Source of the DNA: an uncultured Vibrio sp.
Lineage (GTDB): Bacteria > Pseudomonadota > Gammaproteobacteria > Enterobacterales > Vibrionaceae
Assembly: GCF_947488985.1 (NCBI RefSeq)
Contig: NZ_CANLBV010000007.1
Span: 1 to 64,000 of the forward strand
Direction of reading: 5' to 3'
DNA: 64,000 bases
How positions within the stretch are numbered: position 1 is the stretch's first letter; each line of letters opens with the position of its first letter. Position numbers and translations under genes: made by a program. The notes below the pieces were generated by a model, which made no database searches, was not told the origin of the DNA, and saw nothing but the letters and a program-made list of their open reading frames with translations. Positions 34,738 through 45,411 of this stretch are shown here, piece by piece.

Positions 34738-36015
34738 ATGATGGATAAGTCGCTCTCAAGCAAAATACTCATAGGCCTTTTCACTGGCCTTATTTTAGGT
34801 ACTGCTATTCAATACTTGTTTAGCGGTATCAATTTCATAGACACGTACCTGTTAGGCTTGGCTAACGGTGTCGGAACTATGTTTGTTGAAATGATTAAAT
34901 TGATGGTTGTCCCATTGGTTTTCTTTTCAATTGTCTGCGGTATTGTTGATCTAAAGGACTTAAGTTCATTTGGTCGCTTAGGCAGTAAAACCTTTTCTCT
35001 ATATATTTTAAATACTGTTATTGCGATCGTGCTTGCACTGACTATTGGAATGATTTTCCAACCGGGGGCTGGAGCGAATTTAGCGGGAACAGTTTCTGAG
35101 TCCGTTGAACTTGCGACAACCGAGACTCCTGATATTTTCTCACTTATCGTTAATATTATCCCAAGTAACCCAGCAGCAGCATTTGCAAGCGGCGATATGT
35201 TGCAAATCATCTTTATGGCGATTCTAGTTGGTATCGGTATTCAAGCGATGCAAGATCGCGGGGCACCAATCGCTAACGCATTTAAGCTTGGTAACGAGTT
35301 AATGATGAAGCTTATTGGGTTGGTGATGAGTTTAGCGCCTTACGGTGTCTTCGCGCTGATGATTAACTTAGGGGCAACGCTCGATTCAGGCACATTGATG
35401 TCGGTGGCGGGTTATGTTGCACTTGTTATCGCAATGCTTATGTTCCAAATATTCATATTTTACCCGACGGCTGTGGCTCTAACGACTCGCTGCTCTTCAA
35501 AAACATTTTTACGTGCGGTTCGTGAGCAAATCTTATTCTCGCTTTCAACAGCAAGTTCAAACGCAACGATTCCAGTTACGATGCGCACCTTGACTGAAAA
35601 ATTAGGGGTTTCAAAATCAGTAGCGGGCTTTGGTGTTCCTCTAGGTGCTACGATGAATATGGCCGGTGTATCCGTTTATATTGCGCTTGGCACTATCTTC
35701 GTAGCCAACGCATTTGGTCAACCAATCCAAACCGCAGACATCTTTACGCTTGGTATTACTATTTTGCTACTGTCTATTGGTGCTGGTGGTGTTCCGGGAG
35801 GTGGTGTTGTTATGGTAGGTGTTGTATTACATCAACTCGGTTTACCACCAGAAGGCCTAGCTATCATTGCTGCAGTAGACCGTATCAACGATATGTTTTG
35901 TACTTCTTCTAACGTAGTCGGTGATACAGCGGTTAACACTATCGTGGCTCAGTCTGAAGGTGAAATCAGTGTTGAACTAAACGAAGACACTGCACTGCAG
36001 AAAGTCGAAGCTTAA
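34738..36015 (+). CDS. Dicarboxylate/amino acid:cation symporter
   Basis: Inner-membrane DAACS-family carrier with about eight helices and two re-entrant loops, taking up dicarboxylates, glutamate, serine or similar with Na+ or H+. The serine-rich loop is SSNATIP, helix 7 carries NMAG where glutamate/aspartate carriers have NMDG, and helix 8 has DRINDMFCTSSNVVGD. Asp-to-Ala in the sodium-site motif suggests changed ion or substrate preference (inference). 425 residues; two adjacent ATG codons after GGAG, either could be used. Confidence 0.9.
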   Translation: MMDKSLSSKILIGLFTGLILGTAIQYLFSGINFIDTYLLGLANGVGTMFVEMIKLMVVPLVFFSIVCGIVDLKDLSSFGRLGSKTFSLYILNTVIAIVLALTIGMIFQPGAGANLAGTVSESVELATTETPDIFSLIVNIIPSNPAAAFASGDMLQIIFMAILVGIGIQAMQDRGAPIANAFKLGNELMMKLIGLVMSLAPYGVFALMINLGATLDSGTLMSVAGYVALVIAMLMFQIFIFYPTAVALTTRCSSKTFLRAVREQILFSLSTASSNATIPVTMRTLTEKLGVSKSVAGFGVPLGATMNMAGVSVYIALGTIFVANAFGQPIQTADIFTLGITILLLSIGAGGVPGGGVVMVGVVLHQLGLPPEGLAIIAAVDRINDMFCTSSNVVGDTAVNTIVAQSEGEISVELNEDTALQKVEA

Positions 36016-36041
36016 TTTTTGATTAAGACCTGATAATGAGG

Positions 36042-36073
36042 AGCCTCGCTTAATTTAGAGCGGGGCTTTTTGT
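36042..36073 (+). terminator. Terminator of the symporter gene
   Basis: AGCCTCGCT...AGCGGGGCT followed by TTTTTG, about 27 bp after the stop. From here to 36239 I see no further feature. Confidence 0.8.
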
Positions 36074-36239
36074 TTCTGCTGATAAGAGCTTTGATGTGAT
36101 TTAAAGGCGTTAGCTAAAAAGAGGAACGTGGTTGGTGCTAAATCTCTTTCGTTTCGAGTCTCAAGTGGCGAGGGATCGGTCAGCCGTTACTTTTATGCAA
36201 AAACTGGCGAAGAAAAAATAGATTTTTTTCACTTATTCC

Positions 36240-36267
36240 CTTGAAAACCAGTTTGCAGCCCTTATCT
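36240..36267 (+). promoter_or_regulatory. Sigma-32 heat-shock promoter of dnaK
   Basis: CTTGAA (36240-36245), 13 bases, then CCCTTATCT (36259-36267), close to the RpoH consensus, about 130 bp before dnaK. Confidence 0.75.
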
Positions 36268-36394
36268 ATGGTGCATACGAAAGCAAATTACATTTGCACT
36301 TTAATTTTGTGTATTAGGGTTGATTCTCTAATTACCACCCCCACATATGTGGGTATAGCAAAAACTTAATAGAATATATTTCGGAGATGGCCTG

Positions 36395-38308
36395 ATGGGT
36401 AAAATCATTGGTATTGATTTAGGTACTACTAACTCTTGTGTTGCTGTTCTTGACGGCGACAAACCACGCGTAATTGAAAATGCTGAAGGCGAACGCACAA
36501 CAGCATCAGTAATCGCATACACAGAAGGCGAAACGCTAGTTGGTCAACCTGCAAAACGTCAAGCTGTTACTAACCCTCAAAACACACTGTTCGCTATCAA
36601 GCGTCTAATCGGTCGTCGTTTTGAAGATGAAGAAGTTCAACGCGATATCGAAATCATGCCTTTCAACATTGTTAAGGCTGACAACGGTGATGCATGGGTT
36701 GAAGCGCAAGGCCAAAAAATGGCTGCTCCTCAAGTATCTGCTGAAGTTCTTAAGAAAATGAAGAAAACAGCTGAAGACTTCCTAGGCGAAGAAGTAACTG
36801 GCGCAGTAGTAACTGTTCCTGCTTACTTTAACGATGCTCAACGTCAAGCAACGAAAGATGCTGGCCGTATCGCTGGTCTAGATGTTAAACGTATCATCAA
36901 CGAACCAACTGCTGCTGCTCTAGCTTACGGTCTAGACAAGCAAGGCGGTGATCGCACTATCGCTGTATACGACCTTGGTGGTGGTACATTCGATATCTCT
37001 ATCATCGAAATCGATGAAGTAGAAGGCGAGAAGACTTTCGAAGTTCTTTCAACTAACGGTGACACTCACCTTGGTGGTGAAGATTTCGATAACCGCATGA
37101 TCAACTACCTAGTAGATGAGTTCAAGAAAGAGCAAGGTATTGACCTTAAAGCTGATCCACTAGCAATGCAGCGTGTTAAAGAAGCAGCAGAAAAAGCGAA
37201 AATCGAGCTTTCTTCTACTACTCAAACTGACGTAAACCTACCTTACGTTACTGCCGATGCGACTGGTCCTAAGCACATGAACATCAAAGTGACTCGTGCG
37301 AAGCTTGAGTCTCTAGTTGAAGACCTAGTTCAACGTTCTCTTGAGCCACTAAAAGTAGCTCTAGCAGATGCTGATCTATCTGTAGGCGAAATCACTGACG
37401 TTATCCTAGTTGGTGGTCAGACTCGTATGCCTATGGTTCAAGCTAAAGTAACGGAATTCTTCGGTAAAGAGCCACGTAAAGACGTGAACCCTGACGAAGC
37501 TGTTGCAATGGGTGCTGCTGTTCAAGGTGGTGTACTAGCTGGTGACGTTAAAGACGTTCTACTACTAGACGTTACTCCTCTATCTTTCGGTATCGAAACG
37601 ATGGGCGGCGTGATGACTAAGCTTATCGAGAAAAACACAACTATCCCTACTAAAGCGGATCAAGTGTTCTCTACAGCTGAAGACAACCAAAACGCAGTAA
37701 CTATCCACGTTCTTCAAGGTGAGCGTAAGCAAGCGACTTACAACAAGTCTCTTGGTCAGTTCAACCTAGAAGGTATCCAACCAGCACCACGTGGCATGCC
37801 ACAAATCGAAGTAACATTCGACCTAGATGCTGATGGTATCCTGAACGTATCTGCTAAAGATAAAGCGACAGGTAAAGAGCAGAAGATCACTATCCAAGCA
37901 TCAGGCGGCCTGTCTGAGGAAGAGATCGAAGCAATGGTACAAGAAGCAGAAGCTAACAAAGAAGCGGACAAAAAGTTCGAAGAGCTAGTAACTGCACGTA
38001 ACCAAGCTGACCAAATGATTCACGGTACTCGTAAGCAAGTAGAAGAAGCTGGTGAAGCTCTACCTGCTGAAGAGAAAGAGAAGATCGAAGCAGCTATCAC
38101 GGCACTAGAAGAAGTTAAGTCTGGTGATGACAAAGAAGCTATCGACGCTAAAGTTCAAGAACTTATGCAAGCAGCTCAGAAGCTAATGGAAATCGCTCAA
38201 CAACAAGCTCAAGCACAGCAAGCTGGCGCAGAAGCGGGTGAGCAACCTAAGCAAGACGACGATGTGGTAGACGCGGAGTTTGAAGAAGTTAAAGACGACA
38301 AAAAATAA
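36395..38308 (+). CDS. dnaK: Chaperone DnaK (Hsp70)
   Basis: ATP-driven protein-folding chaperone. Starts [20 protein letters not shown], with the phosphate motif [11 protein letters not shown], then [18 protein letters not shown] at the linker and the substrate-binding domain, ending in the acidic [12 protein letters not shown] tail. 637 residues, complete. GGAG precedes the ATG. Codon use is strongly biased, as expected for a highly expressed gene. Followed by a terminator, then dnaJ 305 bp downstream. Confidence 0.98.
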   Translation: MGKIIGIDLGTTNSCVAVLDGDKPRVIENAEGERTTASVIAYTEGETLVGQPAKRQAVTNPQNTLFAIKRLIGRRFEDEEVQRDIEIMPFNIVKADNGDAWVEAQGQKMAAPQVSAEVLKKMKKTAEDFLGEEVTGAVVTVPAYFNDAQRQATKDAGRIAGLDVKRIINEPTAAALAYGLDKQGGDRTIAVYDLGGGTFDISIIEIDEVEGEKTFEVLSTNGDTHLGGEDFDNRMINYLVDEFKKEQGIDLKADPLAMQRVKEAAEKAKIELSSTTQTDVNLPYVTADATGPKHMNIKVTRAKLESLVEDLVQRSLEPLKVALADADLSVGEITDVILVGGQTRMPMVQAKVTEFFGKEPRKDVNPDEAVAMGAAVQGGVLAGDVKDVLLLDVTPLSFGIETMGGVMTKLIEKNTTIPTKADQVFSTAEDNQNAVTIHVLQGERKQATYNKSLGQFNLEGIQPAPRGMPQIEVTFDLDADGILNVSAKDKATGKEQKITIQASGGLSEEEIEAMVQEAEANKEADKKFEELVTARNQADQMIHGTRKQVEEAGEALPAEEKEKIEAAITALEEVKSGDDKEAIDAKVQELMQAAQKLMEIAQQQAQAQQAGAEAGEQPKQDDDVVDAEFEEVKDDKK

Positions 38309-38448
38309 TTTTTCGTCGCTATAACACGTGATTTCCGCGTCGAAGGTACTCACTTACACTTGCCTTTTGGTTGGTTAAGAAAGTCCGTGCCTTCTCCTTG
38401 AACTAACGTGTTTTAGCTTAGAAAAAGTCGTTTTTCGATTTCTAAATA

Positions 38449-38487
38449 TACGGGCGTCAGAGGTAACTCTCACGCCCGTAAATTTGT
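38449..38487 (+). terminator. Terminator between dnaK and dnaJ
   Basis: TACGGGCGT...ACGCCCGTA hairpin with AATTTG after it. Weak T-run, so some read-through into dnaJ is likely. Nothing else is seen in 38309-38613. Confidence 0.7.
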
Positions 38488-38613
38488 ATTTAGACTTGTC
38501 GATCTAGATAATAGCTTTATTCGGCGTTTCAGCCAGCAGAACTTTTATCTAGATTGATACACAGACTACTGAAGTGATGATTCGGTAGTAGCAATTATTT
38601 GGTGACCTAGAAC

Positions 38614-39747
38614 ATGTCAAAACGTGATTTTTACGAAGTATTAGGCGTAAGCCGCGATGCATCAGAGCGCGATATTAAAAAAGCGTACAAACGCTTAGCG
38701 ATGAAATTCCACCCGGACCGTAACCAGGGTGACGACACCGCAGCAGATAAGTTTAAAGAAGTAAAAGTAGCGTACGAGATCCTAACCGATCCTCAAAAGA
38801 AAGCAGCTTACGACCAATACGGCCACGCAGCTTTTGAACAAGGCGGCATGGGCGGCGGCGGTGGTCAAGGTGATTTCGGCGATATTTTCGGTGACGTCTT
38901 TGGCGACATCTTCGGCGGCGGTCGTCGTGGTGGCGGTCAACAGCGTGCACAACGCGGTTCAGATTTACGTTACAACATGGAACTTTCTCTAGAAGAGGCA
39001 GTTCGTGGTGTTTCTAAAGAGATCGAAGTACCAACACTTGTTGAGTGTGATACGTGTGACGGCAGCGGCGCCAAGAAAGGCTCTTCACCACAAACATGTG
39101 GTACGTGTCATGGCCACGGCCAAGTACAAATGCGCCAAGGTTTCTTTGCGGTTCAACAGACTTGTCCTACTTGTAATGGTAAAGGCAAGATCATCAAAGA
39201 CCCATGTAACTCTTGTCACGGTCAAGGTCGCAAACAGAAGACCAAAACCCTTAACGTTAAGATCCCAGCGGGTGTTGATACTGGCGATCGTATTCGTCTA
39301 TCTGGCGAAGGTGAAGCGGGAGAGCACGGTGCTCCGGCTGGCGACCTTTATGTACAAGTTCACGTTAAAGAGCACAATATCTTTGAGCGTGACGGCAACA
39401 ACCTTTACTGCGAAGTGCCAGTAAGCTTCTCTATGGCTGCTTTGGGTGGTGAAGTTGAAGTTCCAACACTGGATGGCCGTGTAAACCTTAAAGTGCCAGA
39501 AGAGACACAAACGGGCCGTATGTTCCGTATGCGTGGCAAAGGCGTGAAAGGCGTTCGTGGCGGCGGTGTCGGTGACCTAATCGTTAAACTAGTGGTCGAA
39601 ACACCGGTTAAGCTAAGTGCTCGTCAAAAAGAACTACTGCGTGAGTTTGAAGAAACCTGTGGTGGCGAAGCGGCAAGCAAACACAAGCCAAAATCAGAAG
39701 GTTTTTTCAGCGGCGTTAAAAACTTTTTCGATGACCTAACCAAATAG
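38614..39747 (+). CDS. dnaJ: Co-chaperone DnaJ (Hsp40)
   Basis: Stimulates the DnaK ATPase. J domain with HPD at 33-35, a Gly/Phe-rich stretch (about 75-110), four zinc repeats ([32 protein letters not shown]) and the two C-terminal substrate domains. 377 residues. Start supported by DnaJ's typical [12 protein letters not shown] opening. Confidence 0.98.
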   Translation: MSKRDFYEVLGVSRDASERDIKKAYKRLAMKFHPDRNQGDDTAADKFKEVKVAYEILTDPQKKAAYDQYGHAAFEQGGMGGGGGQGDFGDIFGDVFGDIFGGGRRGGGQQRAQRGSDLRYNMELSLEEAVRGVSKEIEVPTLVECDTCDGSGAKKGSSPQTCGTCHGHGQVQMRQGFFAVQQTCPTCNGKGKIIKDPCNSCHGQGRKQKTKTLNVKIPAGVDTGDRIRLSGEGEAGEHGAPAGDLYVQVHVKEHNIFERDGNNLYCEVPVSFSMAALGGEVEVPTLDGRVNLKVPEETQTGRMFRMRGKGVKGVRGGGVGDLIVKLVVETPVKLSARQKELLREFEETCGGEAASKHKPKSEGFFSGVKNFFDDLTK

Positions 39748-39795
39748 GATCAGGTTGTTCGTAAGTCTGCTTGAACTGACCTACAGTTAGTTGAT

Positions 39796-39826
39796 AATCC
39801 CCACCAATCGCCTTGGTGGGGATTTC
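39796..39826. terminator. Bidirectional terminator between dnaJ and UPF0325 gene
   Basis: Perfect 12-bp arms AATCCCCACCAA and TTGGTGGGGATT around TCGCC; T-rich on both strands. Serves both convergent genes. Confidence 0.9.
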
Positions 39827-40210
39827 TTATTTCAGCTTGTCTAAGTCAGCTTCTATCTCGGCGATTTTGCTAGACACCACTTTTTCTAAGTGGCGCAGAT
39901 CTGTGAGGATCTTCTGTTTCACATCCATCTCAGCCGTTGGGGTAGGTTTGGTGATCTTATTCAGTTCATCAATGACAAGGGTGAGATTACGGTTTATCTC
40001 TGTTATTTCTTTGTATTGATTGTTCCTACCGCTGACTGGCACACTTTTTATTTGTCGGGGATATTTGAACTTGACGCTTTTCGCGAATAGCTCACCTTTC
40101 TGCTTACGAAAATAAATCTTCAGGATATCTTTATGGGCTTCTTGGCGAAGGGAGTAACGTTCAATCTGTTTAGGTTCGTGAATACCTAAGCCAGTGAGGT
40201 TTGGATACAT
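39827..40210 (-). CDS. yaeH: UPF0325 family protein (YaeH-like)
   Basis: 127-residue soluble protein that matches E. coli YaeH along its length: [48 protein letters not shown], and a coiled-coil end [10 protein letters not shown]. Function unknown. It lies beside glnD and map, as in E. coli. Confidence 0.9.
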   Translation of the reverse strand: MYPNLTGLGIHEPKQIERYSLRQEAHKDILKIYFRKQKGELFAKSVKFKYPRQIKSVPVSGRNNQYKEITEINRNLTLVIDELNKITKPTPTAEMDVKQKILTDLRHLEKVVSSKIAEIEADLDKLK

Positions 40211-40426
40211 AAGCGACCTCTAGTTGATGATGTAATACGGATTATTAGCATTAATCAATGTAGCAGTCTAACCAAGAGCTAGATAGCTGACACTCATGAA
40301 TTGACAGTAAGTTGTGGGCAAGATCGCTCTATCGTTACCCACACCTCTTGACTACTTTTTAGTTGAAAAGACTCAATGTGTAGTTTGCTTTACTTGGTTA
40401 GCCCATTTTCAAGCTACCTTGGTTTA

Positions 40427-43048
40427 CTAAGGTGCCAGCTCAGATACATGCTCCGTTAACCTTTCTCTTAGCGCTTGCTCTTGCTCTTCAGAGAGTCTTC
40501 CTCCAGTTTCGCTGGTTAGGATAAACAAATCTTCTGCACGCTCACCAATAGTGGTAATTTTTGCGCCGTGCAAATTGATGTCTAATTCCGCAAAAGTTGC
40601 GCCAACTTGGGCCAGAAGCCCTGGCGTGTCGAGTGCTCTTAGCTCCATCAAGGTGCGTTTTTTACTCTTAGTTGGCAGGAATTCCACCAGAGTTTTGACT
40701 TTGAAATGCTGTAGATTACGTGGTGTGCGACGCGTCTTAATCTTGCTTGGTCTACCATCAGCCAGGGCATGAGTAAGGTGTTTAGCGACGGCTTTATGTC
40801 TTGCTTCATCAATCGCTTCACCATGTTGATCGAGTACGATAAAGGTATCCAAGACATGACCATCTTTGCTGACCATAACTTGGGCGTCGTGGACGTTAAA
40901 GTTGCGTCTATCAAGCTCAGCCACCACGGTCGCAAACAGTGCCGTTTGATCTCGACAGTAGACAAACACCTCAGTACCACCTCGGGTCGCTTTCTGGCTG
41001 ATCAGCACTAAAGGCTGATCTGGGTCTTCAATGCGCAGCAGATGCTCACAGTGCCAAGCGATTTGCGTGTGGGTATGACGTAGGAAGTAGTCGGCTTTAA
41101 AACGCTGCCAAAGTACTTCAATCTCACGAGCAGTGAAGCCCTCTTTACGCAGCAGTGCGGATGCCAATTGTTGGTTGTGACGGATGCGGTCTCTCACATC
41201 AACCGGGTTTTCTAAGCCACGACGCAACGCACGCTGAGTCGAGTGGAATAACTCTGCAAGCAGGGTCCGTTTCCAACTGTTCCACAACTCTTGATTGGTT
41301 GCACAGATATCAGCGACGGTTAGGCATACCAACAGTTCTAATGATTCTTCATCGCGAACTTTTTTGGCAAACTCGGTAATCACATCGGGATCGTAAATAT
41401 CACGGCGTTGCGCGGTGACAGACATCAATAAGTGGCTTTGTACCAACCACGCGACTTGTTTTGCTTCGGGCTTCGATAGCCCATGCTCAATACAGAAAGA
41501 GTAAGCCTCAACAGCGCCAATTTCGGAGTGATCGCCCCCACGACCTTTACCGATATCGTGGAATATGGCGGCGAGGATCAGTAATTCTTTCTTTTGAATT
41601 CGAGGGTAAACTTCACAGCAAATAGGGTGCTTATCGTGGTTTTCAATTTGATTGAAGCGGTTGATCTGCTTGAGAAGGCGAATACTGTGTTCATCAACAG
41701 TGTAAACATGGAACAGGTCAAACTGCATCTGGCCGACTATCTGGCTCCACTGGGGTAAGTATGCAGATAATACTCCCAACTCGTGCATCAAACTAAAGGC
41801 TTTGTGCAGTGCATTTGGGTGGCGAACGAGCGACATGAATTTTTCACGCGCCTCGGGAATGGTATGCAGGAACCGGTTTAATCGGCGGCGTGCAGTACGC
41901 AGTTGGCGTAAAGTGGGGGGACTTACTCCTTCGATAGAAGAGTCGTTGGCGATATGGATAAACATATCGAGAATCGTTTCCGGTCTCGCTTGGAATAGAG
42001 CCGGTTTGCGCGCTTCTATCAATGCACCACGGCGCTGAAAGTCGCTATCGAGGATTTCTGCGTCTCTTGTTTGACCGCCGTTAATGATCGCTTGATCAAA
42101 CAGTTTTAGGAGCATTTTATTGAGCTCAGCCACACGGCGAAGGGTTCGGTAAAACTCCTTCATCATCATCTCGACACCACGGTTGCCTTCGCCTGTGTAA
42201 CCAAGGTGCTCGGCGACTTGAGCTTGATGGGCAAACGTGAGTCGGTTGTCGTAGCGGCGCAATTCTATATGCAGTGCAAAGCGAACTCGCCATAAGAAAT
42301 CTTGGCATTCGACCAACTCACGATATTCAGCATCGGTCAGAAAGCCGTATTTGCTCATCTCTAATAACGAGGTCGCACCAAAGTGTCGACGTGCTACCCA
42401 ACTTAATGTGTGGATGTCTCGCAACCCACCTGGCGTCGACTTGATATCCGGCTCTAGATTGTAAGTGGTGTCATGGTAGCGAGCATGACGTTCTTTCTGT
42501 TCTTGAATCTTAGCTTTATAGAAGCTTTCACTGGGCCAAAATGAATCCGAATGAATTTTCATCTTTAGCTCTTGAAAGGTATCTTCACTGCCACTGAGTA
42601 AACGTGACTCTTGCAGGTTAGTTGCGACTGTTAAATCCTCGATACCGATATCAATACACTCGGCTATCGAGCGTACAGCATGGCCTACCTCGAGTCGTAG
42701 ATCCCACAATAAGGTGATGAACAGGCAGACTTTTTCGCCAAGCGCTGGTGGCAATGTCTTTTGTGAGACGATTAAAATATCAATATCGGATAAAGGATGA
42801 AGTTCACCACGACCATAGCCACCCACCGCGACTAGAGAGATATGAGGCAGTTTGTTGAATCCGAAATGCTCCCATAAACGGTTGAGCAATAAATCCATGT
42901 ATTCGGATCGCAGCAGTACTAAATCTGTGACTGGATGATGGTTTAGAAATTCACTTTTTTGATACTGGGTGAAGATCTCGAGTTGATTTTTTAGTTCGCT
43001 GATTTCAATTTGTTCGTCGCTGAACGTAAGAGGGCATTGATAAGACAT
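40427..43048 (-). CDS. glnD: Bifunctional uridylyltransferase/uridylyl-removing enzyme GlnD
   Basis: Nitrogen sensor that uridylylates PII proteins when glutamine is low and removes UMP when it is high. Nucleotidyltransferase motif GGYGRGELHPLSDIDIL (near residue 85), HD hydrolase motif IFHDIGKGRGGDHSE (about 500), and two C-terminal ACT domains (about 700-770 and 805-873) that bind glutamine. 873 residues from the ATG at 43048, which is better placed than a TTG at 43066. Lies head-to-tail after map. Confidence 0.96.
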   Translation of the reverse strand: MSYQCPLTFSDEQIEISELKNQLEIFTQYQKSEFLNHHPVTDLVLLRSEYMDLLLNRLWEHFGFNKLPHISLVAVGGYGRGELHPLSDIDILIVSQKTLPPALGEKVCLFITLLWDLRLEVGHAVRSIAECIDIGIEDLTVATNLQESRLLSGSEDTFQELKMKIHSDSFWPSESFYKAKIQEQKERHARYHDTTYNLEPDIKSTPGGLRDIHTLSWVARRHFGATSLLEMSKYGFLTDAEYRELVECQDFLWRVRFALHIELRRYDNRLTFAHQAQVAEHLGYTGEGNRGVEMMMKEFYRTLRRVAELNKMLLKLFDQAIINGGQTRDAEILDSDFQRRGALIEARKPALFQARPETILDMFIHIANDSSIEGVSPPTLRQLRTARRRLNRFLHTIPEAREKFMSLVRHPNALHKAFSLMHELGVLSAYLPQWSQIVGQMQFDLFHVYTVDEHSIRLLKQINRFNQIENHDKHPICCEVYPRIQKKELLILAAIFHDIGKGRGGDHSEIGAVEAYSFCIEHGLSKPEAKQVAWLVQSHLLMSVTAQRRDIYDPDVITEFAKKVRDEESLELLVCLTVADICATNQELWNSWKRTLLAELFHSTQRALRRGLENPVDVRDRIRHNQQLASALLRKEGFTAREIEVLWQRFKADYFLRHTHTQIAWHCEHLLRIEDPDQPLVLISQKATRGGTEVFVYCRDQTALFATVVAELDRRNFNVHDAQVMVSKDGHVLDTFIVLDQHGEAIDEARHKAVAKHLTHALADGRPSKIKTRRTPRNLQHFKVKTLVEFLPTKSKKRTLMELRALDTPGLLAQVGATFAELDINLHGAKITTIGERAEDLFILTSETGGRLSEEQEQALRERLTEHVSELAP

Positions 43049-43124
43049 AGTCTGCTTTCCGTGCAAGCAAATGAGAATATTAGATAATCTAACAGAAGCG
43101 GATGGAAAATCGAAATTGAGCGGA

Positions 43125-43157
43125 TAAAAAAATATCCTCGGCAGTGCGAGGATATTT
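43125..43157 (-). terminator. Terminator of map
   Basis: On the minus strand AATATCCTCG-CACTGC-CGAGGATATT followed by a T-run, about 45 bp after the map stop and before glnD. So map and glnD have separate transcripts. Confidence 0.88.
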
Positions 43158-43203
43158 CAAAAGGTTTGCTTTAGCGCTATGGCTATAGATTGCAGATTCT
43201 AAA

Positions 43204-44082
43204 CTAAGCGTTCTTCATTATGCGTGGAATCGTATCGTCACTGCGCAGTGTCAGTACTTCACAACCTGTGTCAGTCACAACTAAGGTATGTTCCCACTGA
43301 GCTGAGTTCTTGCTGTCTGCGGTGTATACGGTCCAGTTGTCTTGGTCGTCAAGACGACAGCCAAACTTACCCGCGTTGATCATTGGCTCAATCGTGAAGC
43401 ACATGCCCGCTTTTAGTACTGTACGGTCACTGTTTTTGTAGTGAACCACTTGTGGGTCTTCATGGAACTCAGAACCAATACCATGACCACAGTAATCTTT
43501 AACAATAGAGAACTTAGCGCGTGGGTTGTTCTTATTGTTTGTTTTGATGTACTTCTCGATAGCCGTACCGATCTGGCCAAGTTGCACACCCGGCTTAACT
43601 TGGCGCATGCCTTCGTAAAGTGCTTCTTGAGCAACCATGCACAGACGTTTGTTTGCCGGAGAGACTTCACCCACTAGGAACATCTTAGATGTGTCACCGT
43701 GGTAGCCTTGAGGGCGAGTGCTTAGATCTGCGTTTTCGTCATCAGGGATGATAACTGTGATATCTACGTTCAGGATGTCGCCATCTTTCAGTACAGCAGG
43801 TTTGAATTGACCTGTGCTGCCTGTCTCATCTTGTGATGCTGGAATGCCGTGGCACACAATGTGGTTGATAGACGTACAGATTGACTTAGGGAAACCGTGG
43901 TAATCAAGTGGTGCTGAGTATGCGCCTCTTTCTAGAGCGTACTCGTGACAAAGCGTATTGAGCTCTTCCGTAGTGGTACCCACTTGGATGTGAGGTTCAA
44001 TCATCTCTAGAATTTCAGAAGCCAGCTTGCCGGCGACGCGCATTTTTTCAATTTCTTCAGCAGTTTTAATTTTTACAGCCAT
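43204..44082 (-). CDS. map: Type I methionine aminopeptidase
   Basis: Removes the initiator Met from proteins. Metal ligands appear in NVDITV (Asp), GDTSKMF (Asp), GHGIGSEFHEDP (His), TIEPM (Glu) and QWEHTL (Glu). 292 residues, longer than the 264 of E. coli owing to two small insertions around ETGSTGQFKP and NADLSTRPQG, as in other vibrios. Start at 44082 (MAVKIKTAEEIEKM); the frame is open further upstream. Divergent from rpsB. Confidence 0.96.
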   Translation of the reverse strand: MAVKIKTAEEIEKMRVAGKLASEILEMIEPHIQVGTTTEELNTLCHEYALERGAYSAPLDYHGFPKSICTSINHIVCHGIPASQDETGSTGQFKPAVLKDGDILNVDITVIIPDDENADLSTRPQGYHGDTSKMFLVGEVSPANKRLCMVAQEALYEGMRQVKPGVQLGQIGTAIEKYIKTNNKNNPRAKFSIVKDYCGHGIGSEFHEDPQVVHYKNSDRTVLKAGMCFTIEPMINAGKFGCRLDDQDNWTVYTADSKNSAQWEHTLVVTDTGCEVLTLRSDDTIPRIMKNA

Positions 44083-44334
44083 TGCATATCTCTTAATTTG
44101 GTCGCACCTAAGTGTGCATATTGAGGCTATTCTATCAGTGCAGCAATTTAGCGCAACATTCCCATATCCGTACAATGTTGGTGGATACAGCTCAACCACA
44201 GTGAACAATGTTCGGTTGTTGATACCGAAGCGATTGGAAAGGGACACTATTTATAGAGGAAATTCGCCTTTAGGGATCAGTATAGCAGTCGCCATTTTTA
44301 GATTTTTTTCTAGCCATAGATAGACAAAATATGG

Positions 44335-44538
44335 TATAAAGCGCGCCGGACATCAGGACTGTTTTCTCCAATTGGCGAAACTGACTTTGTGTCTACTAAC
44401 TTATATCTTTAAATCACACACATTCCGACACATGTTCCGGGGTGCCTCAACAACACGAATAACGGCTGAAAAGTGGTTAGTTGTTAGGGGTCGGATTCAT
44501 GGGGGATGTGGAGGCCTAACCCCATAGAGGATTTTAAA
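44335..44538 (+). promoter_or_regulatory. rpsB promoter and structured 5' leader
   Basis: TATAAA (44335-44340) is followed directly by a GC-rich discriminator GCGCGCC, typical of ribosomal promoters under stringent control. The transcript leader before the ATG can fold: TTAGTTGTTAGGGG and CATGGGGG pair with CCTAACCCCATA (about 44478-44527), like the known S2 autoregulatory leader. The rest of the divergent gap (44083-44334) holds the map promoter region; no gene seen. Confidence 0.65.
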
Positions 44539-45270
44539 ATGGCAACTGTATCAATGCGCGATATGCTTAAAGCTGGTGTTCACTTCGGTCACCAAACTCG
44601 TTACTGGAACCCAAAAATGAAGCCATTCATCTTTGGTGCTCGTAACAAAGTACATATCATCAACCTAGAAAAAACTGTACCAATGTTCAACGACGCTCTA
44701 GCTGAAATCGCTAAAGTTGGCGAGAAGAAAGGTAAAGTTCTTTTTGTTGGTACTAAGCGCGCTGCATCTGAAGCTGTTAAAGAAGCTGCTATCAACAGCA
44801 ACCAGTTCTACGTTAACAACCGCTGGTTAGGCGGTATGCTAACGAACTACAAAACTGTTCGTCAGTCTATCAAGCGTCTGAAAGAACTTGAAGCGCAAGC
44901 TCAAGACGGTACTTTCGACAAGCTTACTAAGAAAGAAGCTCTAATGCGTACTCGCGAAATGGAGAAGCTAGAGAAATCTCTTGGTGGTATCAAGAACATG
45001 GGCGGCCTACCAGACGCTCTATTCGTAATCGATGCTGATCACGAACACATCGCAGTTAAAGAAGCAAACAACCTAGGTATCCCAGTTTACGCTGTAGTTG
45101 ATACTAACTCTAACCCAGACGGCGTTGACTTCGTTATCCCAGGTAACGATGATGCAATCCGTGCAGTACAGCTTTACCTAAACGCTGCTGCAGACGCGGT
45201 TAAAGAAGGTCGTAACAAAGATGTTGCTGCTGTAGCTGCTGAAAAAGATGGTTTTGTAGAAGCTGAATAA
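44539..45270 (+). CDS. rpsB: 30S ribosomal protein S2
   Basis: Small-subunit protein needed for S1 binding. Opens [20 protein letters not shown], with the signature [19 protein letters not shown] and [20 protein letters not shown]. 243 residues from the ATG at 44539 (GAGGAT upstream); an upstream in-frame ATG at 44506 lies in the leader. First gene of rpsB-tsf. Confidence 0.98.
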   Translation: MATVSMRDMLKAGVHFGHQTRYWNPKMKPFIFGARNKVHIINLEKTVPMFNDALAEIAKVGEKKGKVLFVGTKRAASEAVKEAAINSNQFYVNNRWLGGMLTNYKTVRQSIKRLKELEAQAQDGTFDKLTKKEALMRTREMEKLEKSLGGIKNMGGLPDALFVIDADHEHIAVKEANNLGIPVYAVVDTNSNPDGVDFVIPGNDDAIRAVQLYLNAAADAVKEGRNKDVAAVAAEKDGFVEAE

Positions 45271-45351
45271 TAGCGGCTCTGAATCACGCTTGGCTTAGCT
45301 AATTTAGATTTTGAAATCTTTATTAAATGTAAGCTAAGTTATAGTTAGATC

Positions 45352-45378
45352 GGGGGCCTCATTTTGGCCCCTGATTTT
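45352..45378 (+). terminator. Partial terminator between rpsB and tsf
   Basis: GGGGCC-TCATTTT-GGCCCC followed by TGATTTTTA. Probably reduces tsf expression relative to rpsB. Confidence 0.7.
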
Positions 45379-45411
45379 TACCTTATTTTCGAATCAACCG
45401 AGGAATAGAGA

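Noticed and set aside
39005..39424. 139-residue ORF within dnaJ
   Set aside because: Alternative frame of a highly biased gene; no start signal and dnaJ is certain.
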